Below, in pieces: positions 55,840 to 64,000 of a DNA stretch of 64,000 nt. The stretch spans positions 57,936,001-58,000,000 of the forward strand of contig NC_083691.1 in assembly GCF_033118175.1 (NCBI RefSeq), given 5' to 3'. A program made the position numbers and the translations under genes. The DNA comes from Dama dama. Lineage: Eukaryota > Chordata > Mammalia > Artiodactyla > Cervidae. The notes under the pieces are model-generated. The model was not told the origin of the DNA. It searched no databases and saw only the letters and a program-made list of their open reading frames with translations. The number at the start of each line of letters is the position of its first letter. Within the stretch, counting starts at the first letter, position 1.

Positions 55840-56232
55840 GTTGGACCACAAAGAAGGCTGTGCCCAAGAATTAATGCTTTTGAATTGTGGTGCTGGAGAA
55901 GACTCTTGAGAGTCCCTTGAACAGCAGGGAGATAAAATCAGTTAATCCTAAAGGACATCAACCCTGAATATTCATTGGAAGGACTGATGCTGAAGCTGAA
56001 TCTCCAGTACTTTGGCCAACTGAGGTGAAGAGCTGACTCATTGGAAAAGACCCTGATGCTGGGAAAGACTGAGGTCAGGAGGAGAAGAGGGCAACAGAGG
56101 ATGATATGGTTGGATGGCATCACCAACTCAATGGACAAGAGTTTGAGCAAATTCTGGGAGATAGTGAAGGACATGGAAGCCTGACAGTCCATGCAGTCAA
56201 AAAGAGTCAGGCAGACTTAGTGACTAAACAAT
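55840..56232 (+). mobile_element. BovB 3' end, sense
   Basis: TGGACCACAAAGAAGGCTG to the body end GACTTAGTGACTAAAC; it lacks the usual CTGAACTGAACTG tail. Confidence 0.9.
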
Positions 56233-56800
56233 CACAAGAACATGATAACTAAATGGTCAGACTTCTCATGGATGAGATCTTTGGTTAGATCACCAGGAAA
56301 GCCACTAAGACCTGCCAAGGTGATCACTGAGGATAAGAGGAATCCAGAATAGACAGTGGAGAAGGGAGACAGTAGAAACCAGTCACTGGGACCAATTGAA
56401 GAAATAGGTGCAGTAGTCCATCCATTTATATGCTGCTTCCAAGTTCCCCCTTAGGAAAAAGGGAATCGGAGTGGATCTGCTCCCAAACATGTGGAGAAGA
56501 GGCGATTCATGCAGCACAATGGTGAAGTGCTGTGGTCACAAAGATGTACCTTTCAGATCTCCCTTTAAGAGACCCTGTCACAGGAGAATAGTGAGCAGAT
56601 GGCCTCAGGTGCCACACCCCTGGATCCACTGTGATATTCCTGCCAAGGCTACTCTCCCTGAGACACCCCCAGCCAATGACAGAGCAGCACGTACCATGTA
56701 TGTGGTAAATCTATAACAAAATGCAAGCGAATAATAACCATCACATTCAGGATGACAGTTACATCCAATGGAAGGATGGGAAGGTGATGGGATGGTGAAT
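56233..56800 (+). mobile_element. Possible ERVL-like remnant continued
   Basis: Mixed sequence in the same style as 54820-55530 and interrupted by the SINE and BovB; weak. Confidence 0.3.
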
Positions 56801-57530
56801 GAACACACAGGTATTCTTAATGTCTTCTGTTTCTTCAGCTGAGGGCTGGGTTCATATTGGTCCCATTTATTTATATCTTGAATATATTTGTTGTAAATAT
56901 TCCCTCAATATAACTCAATATTTATGTTAAAATAGAAAGAGATAGATTTCCTGAATTTTCTGGAAATAATAATACAATGATAGTTATCATTTATTGTTAA
57001 CCATAATTTCACTCCCTCATTAAACTCCCAAAACAATTTCTTAAAGTCATGTGTGAAACAAAAGAAAAAAGCTAAAATATTACTTAAAAGGTAGAAATAA
57101 ATCAGATATCAGTAAAAAAATAAAAATAAAAAACAAATTCAGTCATATAGGAAAGCCAATAATGTTTTCATCAAACTTTTACAAAGAGAAAAAATAAAAT
57201 CATTTATGAAAATTTTAAGTATAGATATTCAGATAATACAATCCCAAAATATGAATCAGTGATGAATGAAAGCATTTAGTCCCTCTCTATAGACTTGGGT
57301 GTTAATCTAGACAACCTCAAGGTGAGGGTCTACAGGCAGACCAACGGTACATCTGCCCAGTGGGGAACAAGAAGGGCCACCTCCCCATCCTATGGCCTCC
57401 AGCCCACTGGCAAAATGAACAATCATGGTTTGCTTGAAACAGAAAGTGCACCAGTGACAAAGGAAAATTACTTTAAATTCAAATGTTAAGAGTTAGACAA
57501 CCAATGATATATTTGAAACATTTTTTTAAA
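56801..57530. other. Unassigned AT-rich stretch
   Basis: No recognisable element or conserved frame. Confidence 0.4.
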
Positions 57531-57631
57531 ATGTATTTATCGACATATAGTTGATTGACAATGATGACATTTCTGCTGTATAGCAAAGGTTTCAGAGAGA
57601 GAGAGATCTACATATATACATATACACTCAT
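57531..57631 (-). mobile_element. L1 3' end, antisense, first part
   Basis: ATAGTTGATTGACAATGATG resembles the reversed L1 tail; it resumes at about 58385. Confidence 0.6.
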
Positions 57632-57857
57632 GGGGCTTCCCTGATGGCTCAGCAGTAAAGAATCTGCCTGCTAACGCAGGAACCGTGAGTTCAGTCCCTG
57701 GCTGGGAAGATCCCTTGGAGAAGGAAATGGCAGCCATGGCAACCCGCTCCAGTATTGTTGACTGGAAGATCCCATGGACAGAGGAGCCTGGTGGGCTACA
57801 GTCCATGGGGTCGCAAAAGAGCTGGACACAACTTAGTGACGAAACAACAACAAATAC
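57632..57857 (+). mobile_element. Bov-tA SINE
   Basis: Head GGGGCTTCCCTGATGGCTCAG-type, body with an inserted CAGCCATGGCAACC, end GACGAAACAACAACAAA. Confidence 0.9.
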
Positions 57858-57867
57858 ACACAAACAC

Positions 57868-58384
57868 AGTAAGTCCCCTGCATATGAACCTTCAAGTTGC
57901 AAACTTTCAGAGATGCAAGTGTGCTACTATCCAGATATCACTGGATCATTTTTTCAAGAGTGTGGAAAGAACTGAATCCAGCAAGGAACCAGAACATGTG
58001 CCATCAACATCAAGCATGAGTGAAATTGCACCTTGCCCTCCACCTCTTCTTGCTGACGATCTTTCCGCTCTACCAACTCCCTCCTCCAGTCAGTAACACT
58101 TCTTGCCTGTTCACCGGATGCCAGCCCCTGTGTGCCAGCTGCTGTACTGTACTACTGTACTCTTCAAGGTGCTGTACTATAGGGTTAAATATGTTTTCAT
58201 AATTTTTTGTATTTGTTTTTTATGTATTATTTGTGTTGAGTATTATAAATGTATTACGGTATTACAGTATTTAACTCTTTGTATTAGTTGGGTAATTAGG
58301 CCAACTTTGCTGGACTTCCAAACAAATTGGACTTAGGAGCACACTCTGGCAATGGAGCTCATTTGTATGTAAGGGAACTTTGTG
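57868..58384. mobile_element. Tigger-like (TcMar) DNA transposon remnant
   Basis: Begins GTAAGTCCCCTGCATATGAA and ends with the approximate reverse, TTTGTATGTAAGGGAACTTT. The interior has AGCATGAGTGAAATTGCACC and CTGTACTGTACTACTGTACT, as in Tigger-type elements. Confidence 0.55.
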
Positions 58385-58553
58385 TGCATGTGTGTATTCT
58401 TTTTAATATTCTTTTCATTATGCTTTATCACAGAATACTGAATATAGTTCTCTGTGCTATACAATAGGACCTTGCTGTTTACCCATCCTATATATAATAA
58501 CTTGCATCTGCTAATCCCAAACTCCTCCATCCTTCCCCAATTCCCTTCATTCC
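58385..58553 (-). mobile_element. L1 3' end, antisense, second part
   Basis: TCTGTGCTATACAATAGGAC and CTTGCATCTGCTAATCCC are reversed L1 3' UTR phrases. Confidence 0.75.
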
Positions 58554-58707
58554 ACAGCCAAAATAAAATAAATATTTAAAAAAGAAATACATGTTTAATC
58601 TCTGTCCCCATTTCTGGCGCAGAGCTGCTAAAACCCTTGAAATGTCCTAGGTGTTGAGAGCAATAAAGGTGTCTTTTGTTACGTTATGAGGTGACTTTTG
58701 CAGGTTG
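58554..58707 (+). repeat. Local direct duplication, copy A
   Basis: About 95% identical to 59694-59843 by eye; it includes a SINE-type A-rich tail (ACAGCCAAAATAAA) and then TGTTTAATCTCTGTCCCC. Confidence 0.85.
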
Positions 58708-59414
58708 AGATGTCTATTCTCTATGTGATTCTGTTTTTGGAAACATCTCCTTTTTTTTTTTGCAAGATGTAATATTTTTATTTGGTAAATGCAAAGTTTT
58801 AGTTCAGTAGTGAAATATTTCATTAAACTTGAATAATATCTTTTAAAATTAAAATCTAATTTTTAAAAATTATGACTTTTTCATTATTAAATCATATTGT
58901 TGGAAAACATTGTTTTTAAAAGACCGTGAACACAGCCTGAGTTTTCACATAGAAAAAATAAAATTTGTCACCAATCCTCTTAGCTCTGATCTTTCTAATT
59001 CCCAAAACAAAATTTTCTCCTCATGTGGCCAGGGTTTTTCCGGGCCTCACCAGCTCCTAGGAAGTGGTCACACCAGTAGTGATGACCAGCTCATGAGCTG
59101 GCTTACAAGAGGTATGGGGAGGGAGTGGTTCACCACTGCAATGCTGAGAGCTGGCTTTTCTGTCCTCCCCACTCCACTCCCATTCCACTCCCAACCCCTG
59201 CAGTTGGCACATGCCTCTTCCCTGTACGCTGGGAATGAGATTTTGTTACCAACCCTTATAACTGAGGGAGGTTTCCGAGTGATAAGGGAAAAGCCCATAC
59301 ATGGAAACTTGCCTCTAATCTCATGTACTCAGCTAAATATTATTTTATATCTTCAAGACATAGGTCAGCCAATATGGGACATGTGTTGTGATCTGAATTA
59401 AGAAATATGTGTTC
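58708..59414. other. No gene recognised
   Basis: AT-rich first half. The plus frame 58910-59401 (163 codons) is open but shows no recognisable domain. Confidence 0.35.
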
Positions 59415-59718
59415 AGACTTTTCTGGCTGTCCAGTGGTTAAGAATGGGCCTGTCAATGCAGGGGACACAGGTTCAATCCCTAGTCTGGGAAGATTGTGCA
59501 TGCCTTGGGCAACTTGGCCCGTGAGTCACAGCTACTGAGCCCGTGTGCTGCAGCTACTGAAGCTCGCGGTCCTAGAGCCTGTGCTCTGCAACAAGAAAAG
59601 CCATCACAATGAGAAACCAGAGAACCACAACTAGAGAGTAGCCCTAGCTCACCACAACTAAAGAAAGTCCAAGCACAGCAATGAAGACCCAGCACAGACA
59701 AAATAAATATTTAAAAAA
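59415..59718 (+). mobile_element. CHR-type SINE, long form
   Basis: GACTTTTCTGGCTGTCCAGT head, tail AATAAATATTTAAAAAAAAA. Its tail forms the start of duplication copy B. Confidence 0.9.
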
Positions 59719-59843
59719 AAAAATACATGTTTAATCTCTGTCCCCATTTCTGGCACAGAGCTGCTAAAACCCTTGAAATGTCCTAGGTGTTGAGAGCAAT
59801 AAATGTGTCTTTTGTTATGTTATGAAGTGACTTTTGCAGGTTG
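59694..59843 (+). repeat. Local direct duplication, copy B
   Basis: Begins inside the SINE tail and continues into the LTR-like sequence; probably the parent copy because both parts continue beyond it. Confidence 0.85.
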
Positions 59844-60185
59844 CTGGGAAACCAACCTTTGGATTAAAGATTTGGAAGTTTCATTGCCACCAACTTCTGA
59901 CCTCCAGGGACAGGGGAGGGGCTGGAGGTTGAAACAATTGCTAACGGCCAATGATGTAATCAATCATATCTATGTAGTGAAGCCTGCATCAAAACCCAAA
60001 AAGATGGGGTTTGGAGAACTTCTAGGCTGGTGAACATGTTGAAGATCTGGAGTGAGTGGCATCCTCAGAGAACCTGGAAGCTCCATGCTCTGTCTCCATA
60101 CCTTGCCACATACCTCTCTTTCATCTAAGGCCCAGCTCTAAGCCTAGACAGTCAGAATTGTGAGAGGAGTGGGTTTAACTTTGTC
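59719..60185 (+). repeat. Old mammalian LTR-like repeat
   Basis: AAGCCTGCATCAAAACCCAA and GGTTTGGAGAACTTCTAGGC are familiar from old mammalian interspersed repeats; I cannot name the family. Confidence 0.45.
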
Positions 60186-60189
60186 GTTC

Positions 60190-60388
60190 TTGTTTAGTTG
60201 CTAAGTCATGTCTGACTCTTTTGTGACCGCATGGACTCTAGTCCACCAGGCTCCTCTGTCGACTGGATTTTCCAGGCTGGAGTAGGTTGTCATTTCCTTC
60301 TCCAGGTGATCTTCCTGACCCAGGGATGGACTCTGAGTCTCCTGCATTGCACACAAATTCTTTATCGCTGAGCCACCAAGGAAGCCCA
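60190..60388 (-). mobile_element. Bov-tA SINE
   Basis: GTTTAGTTGCTAAGTCATGT to GAGCCACCAAGGAAGCCC. Confidence 0.9.
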
Positions 60389-60394
60389 GGTTTG

Positions 60395-60490
60395 ACTTAC
60401 TAGGTCTACATTTTGCCCAAACACCCGAGCTTTTAGTTTACACCCCAGGTGATTCTGATGCTGCTTCAGTTTGAGAAACAACTGCACAAT
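60395..60490 (-). mobile_element. MER5-like hAT fragment
   Basis: CCCAGGTGATTCTGATGCTG and AGTTTGAGAAACAACTG match the reversed MER5 core. Confidence 0.55.
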
Positions 60491-60884
60491 ATAGGTCAGC
60501 ACTTAAGTCATTTCATAAAGATGCTTAGGTGCCAGGAGTGCTCCGCCTGGGGTGGGTCATCCACTGACACCGTGCTAGATGGGAACAGCCCAATGATGGA
60601 AGTGAGGAGGCTCACAAGGCGCTGTCTTGTTCTGGGTAATTGTTGCTGATTTCTCACACTGTGATTCATAATATCCCAACTCCAGGAAACAGAAATTGAA
60701 AGATCCAAAATCAAGGCTATCATGATTTCCAGGTCAAATAATGTCAATGCCACCTCAGTAAGTCACTGCCACACTGTGCACCTCCCTTTCCTCACCCATA
60801 AAATGAAAAGGCTAAAGGAGATGATGTCATTAAGAAAAACTACAATTCCTGGGGAGGGGGAGCAAAATACTGTGTGCCTATTAT
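60491..60884. other. Unassigned with a MIR-like core
   Basis: CCCTTTCCTCACCCATAAAA near 60785 is a reversed MIR phrase; the remainder is not assigned. Confidence 0.4.
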
Positions 60885-61215
60885 TTTTAATTGAAGTAGA
60901 GTTGATTTACAATGTTTCAGGTATACGGGAAAGTGATTCACATACATACATATATACATATATTGTTTTTCAGAATTTTTTCCATTAAAATTATTACAAA
61001 ATATTGAATATAGTTTCCTGTGTGTACTGTAGGTTCTTATTAATTATCTATTTTATATATAGGAGGGTGTATCTATTAACCCAAATTCCCAATTTACTGC
61101 TCTCCATTTTCCCTTTGGTAACCGTTAGCTTGTTTTCTCTGTCTATGAGTCTTTTTCTGTTTTGTAAATCAGTTCATTTGTATCATTTTTTAAGATTTGA
61201 CATGTAAGTGATATC
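60885..61215 (-). mobile_element. L1 3' end, antisense
   Basis: TAGAGTTGATTTACAATGTT and ATTGAATATAGTTTCCTGTG. Confidence 0.75.
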
Positions 61216-61219
61216 ACAT

Positions 61220-61372
61220 CATCAGTTCAGTTCAGTTCAGTCACTTAGTCGTGTCCCACTCTTTGCGACCTCATGGACTGCAGTATACCAGGCTTCCCTG
61301 TCCATCACCACCCAAAGCTTGCTCAAACTCACATCCATAGAGTTGGTGATGCCATCCAACCATCTCCTCAAG
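61220..61372 (-). mobile_element. BovB 3'-end fragment
   Basis: TCAGTTCAGTTCAGTTCAGT to GATGCCATCCAACCATCTC. Confidence 0.92.
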
Positions 61373-61944
61373 TGTGAGAAATACAAATTGATGTTTCATT
61401 GACATGAAAAATTATTCATTACAACCCTTGGTCTCAGGGTCTTGGGGAGGCATCTTTAGTCCTCATGGCCAATTGTTAATTCAGGAAACTATCTATGCCC
61501 TTCAGCAATTCTGGGACCAGATGATATAAGCACCAAAGCAGCTTGACAGGAAAACATCCCACTCAACTGTTTTCTCTGGACTTGTGATTTTGGTGGCAAA
61601 GTTCCTAATCCCCTCCCCCAACTGGAAGCCAGAAACCCCTCTCCCAGGGCATCAAGGTTTTCTGTAGCATCTAGTTGCTAAAGATCCAAAGGAACCAAAT
61701 GCTTCAATGAATGTTGGCCTGGAGCACATTGTACTCAAGCGCAAGAGCACTAGACAAAGCAAACACATGAAAGTCAGATGTGCACCAGGTAATGAGCTGA
61801 AAATGAGTGCTGCTGCTCACAAGAACCTCCCCTGATTTCATCCACTGTGCCAGATCGTGTGCGGTATTTCTCAAATGTGATGGGTAAGCTGGGGGTCCAT
61901 GGAAGGCTATTCTCTGGGTTCCACAAGATGAGATTACTGTGTTT
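61373..61944. other. No gene recognised
   Basis: Unassigned mixed sequence. Confidence 0.4.
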
Positions 61945-62095
61945 TTCATTTTTGTTTGTTTTTTTGGTTTTGCTTTGTTTGTTTTTGGCCATGCTGCTTG
62001 GCTTATGGGATCTTAGTTCTCTGTCCGGGGATTGAACACAAGCCCAAGGCAATAAAAGCACTAAGTCTTAACCACTGGATCACGGGGAAATTCCC
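61945..62095 (-). mobile_element. CHR-type SINE, short form
   Basis: GTTT-rich reversed tail, then CATGCTGCTTGGCTTATGGG and a decayed head. Confidence 0.8.
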
Positions 62096-62109
62096 TAAGT
62101 TTGCATTTT

Positions 62110-62343
62110 GAGAGTGAAAGTGTTAGTCACTCAATCGTGTCTGACTCTGCAACCCCATGGACTGTAGTCCATCAGGCTCCTCTGTCCATGGGATTTCCCA
62201 GGCAAGAATCCTGGAGTGGGTAGCCATTCCTTTCTCCAGGGGATCTTCTGGACCCAGGAATCAAACCCATGTCTCCTGCATTTCAGGCAGATTTTTTACC
62301 ATTTGAGCTACCAGGAAAGCCCCTGAGCCACCAGAGAAGCCCC
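62110..62343 (-). mobile_element. Bov-tA SINE with doubled head end
   Basis: Full body; the last 20 bp of the head occurs twice (GAGCTACCAGGAAAGCCCC then GAGCCACCAGAGAAGCCCC). Confidence 0.9.
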
Positions 62344-63483
62344 ATTTTTCATTCTGAGTATGCTCTAAATATGTTATCAGAATCTCTTATGGATGACCAC
62401 CTTACCCCTGAGCCCAGCCACAAGGCATCACCTTATTAGACTTTTGCATGAGCTCTTGTACATGCCAGTTGACAAAGGTACCATAGTGCCTGCATGAACA
62501 GAGATTCCACAGTAGAGAAAGGAGATGAGGAAACTGAATCATCACACAGCCCCTGGTAGGACTGGCTATGCCATGGCACTCAAAATCATAATCATGTCAC
62601 AAGGAAAAGTGTCATCAGACCCCAGTTGTCACATGTAACAATTGACAAAGTAATGATGCAAATCGGCAGATGTAACAACCTGTCACCATTTATTAGCAGT
62701 GACTGTAGTACTAAATATCCAATGAGTAATTCTTCTATTTGATATTCCAGAACTAATTAGCTTCATGTCCATATTAATGTTGACTTTTATAAAACGGCAT
62801 GCTAAAAAAGTATTTAATTGAAGAAGAAAACTTCTAAGAATCAAGAGACCCTGTGTTAAGTCAGTGCTTATTGACTGCTTACTAGCCTGCCTAGTAGAGT
62901 AGGTGGTGTGATTGTCCACCACTTTAATGAAAGTTTCATTAAAAAAATTCATTACTGGTGCTATTGTGTGGACTGTATTTAAGCAAACATCATTTTCTGC
63001 ATTTGTAGTATCAGAGTCAGAATAAGAAATCTATGATATGCAGAACCAGATCTTAGCTACATCTTTCTACAATTATACCCTAAATCAGTTGTGTCATTTC
63101 ATCACAAGATAACATCCGAAGCATGGCTGGTGAGGAATTTAGGCTCTCCATTCCCCAAAAAGCACCTTTTACTGCAGTTTTTAGAGGGAGTAGTTAAGTT
63201 GTGAGAGTTCCTAAAAAAAAAAAGAAAGCAAGGCATGAGATTCTACAGAAAATAGTAAATAGTAGTGCCTTTTTACATGAAATATCCCCACCACCCCATT
63301 CTATCACCATTGATAAGGACCCTTCTCCCTTCAGCTAAGCCCCAGGCTGACCCACTGTGGTGTTCTCATTTAATTACTCTTGCTAATTTCAGTTTGCTCC
63401 TCGTTCCCTATTTCATTTTATATCTGTTTTAGCTTTCTTATTGTACAAACAACCTAGAGTTTATATTTGGTTTTCTGGTGGGT
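62344..63483. other. No gene or clear repeat
   Basis: AT-rich in the second half; the minus frame 62952-62683 has no recognisable domain. Confidence 0.4.
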
Positions 63484-63706
63484 GCATGTGTGCTGGGTCG
63501 CTTCAGTCGTGTCTGACTCTTTGCGACACCATGGACTGTAACCTGCCAGGTTCCTCTGTCCATGGGATTCTCCAAGCAAGAACACTGGAGTGGGTTGTTA
63601 TGCCTTCCTCCAGGGGATCTTCCCAACCCAGGGATCAAACCCACGTCTCCTACGGCTCCTGCACTGCTGGTGGATTCTTTACCTCTGAGCCACCAGGGAA
63701 AAGCTA
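63484..63706 (-). mobile_element. Bov-tA SINE
   Basis: TGGGTCGCTTCAGTCGTGTC to GAGCCACCAGGGAAAAGC; CpGs partly intact. Confidence 0.9.
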
Positions 63707-64000
63707 CTGGCTTTATGGTAACACATTAGAATTAGACAAAAATAATTCAATTTCATTAAGAGTTATTTTCTAAAAAAAAAAGTTATTTTCTTTTACAAGA
63801 TTCTAACCCTTAAAATGATGTATTAATCCTTGCAATGTACTGGAAACATATAGAGATTATGGGAAATGTAATCCCATCAGGAAACAAAGCAGAATAGAAA
63901 GATCAGCTCCAAGCTAGTCTCAGTATCTTGGGTAAGACAGACTCATGAGCTCTGAGGCTTCTTCACGACCACACTCAAGAGAGGGTCCTACTGTTTTAGG
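63707..64000. other. No gene recognised
   Basis: Short A-run near 63772; otherwise unassigned to the window edge. Confidence 0.4.

Noticed and set aside
54820..56800. Intact endogenous retrovirus
   Set aside because: Only a decayed integrase-like stretch is visible, with many stops, no paired LTRs and several later insertions.
1..64000. CRISPR arrays, prophage, operons or other prokaryotic systems
   Set aside because: SINE, LINE and spliced IL36 genes show this is mammalian nuclear DNA; the repeats are dispersed, not spaced arrays.

Overview
This is ordinary-looking nuclear DNA from a ruminant, almost certainly a bovid (cattle, sheep, goat or a close relative). Dozens of Bov-tA and Bov-A2 SINEs, A-tailed tRNA-Glu (CHR-type) SINEs and several pieces of the LINE BovB are present, and this combination is diagnostic of ruminants. 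I cannot name the species from the sequence alone. Most of the open reading frames are translations of these repeats or of chance frames.

Two real genes can be supported, both on the minus strand and both members of the interleukin-36 branch of the IL-1 cytokine family. IL36B has three clear coding exons at 36289-36182, 32779-32640 and 30636-30424. IL36A has three clear coding exons at 46581-46468, 46307-46168 and 43075-42860. Splice sites, phases (1 then 0), stop codons and protein similarity agree for all six exons. The middle exons of both genes are exactly 140 bp and the last exons are 213 and 216 bp, as expected for tandem duplicates. The first coding exon of each gene is short and remains uncertain. 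Both products would be leaderless beta-trefoil cytokines acting through IL1RL2/IL1RAP in epithelial inflammation. The window is therefore a piece of the IL-1 gene cluster.

Layout: 1-5 kb is old L1 with SINEs and an hAT transposon. A 3.5-kb antisense L1 (5162-8645) sits inside a BovB 3' end. 9-15 kb holds L1 remnants, SINEs and a tiny U2 snRNA fragment. 17-20 kb holds a 1.9-kb dead BovB with reverse transcriptase remnants. 20-30 kb is old repeats, including L1 inside L2. 30-37 kb is IL36B and 42.8-46.7 kb is IL36A. 47-49 kb is mostly unassigned. 50-55 kb is L1 5' material with a degenerate minisatellite, followed by an ERVL-like remnant at 55-57 kb. 57-64 kb holds L1 3' ends, a Tigger-like transposon, a local direct duplication and more SINEs.

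I found no undescribed biological system. The most useful observations are the same-strand IL36B/IL36A arrangement, a 42-bp palindrome upstream of IL36B exon 2, a tailless 33-nt U2 insertion with perfect target-site duplication, a local inverted duplication and a local direct duplication. Family assignments of repeats come from recognising consensus phrases by eye; edges are usually good to within about 5-20 bases.
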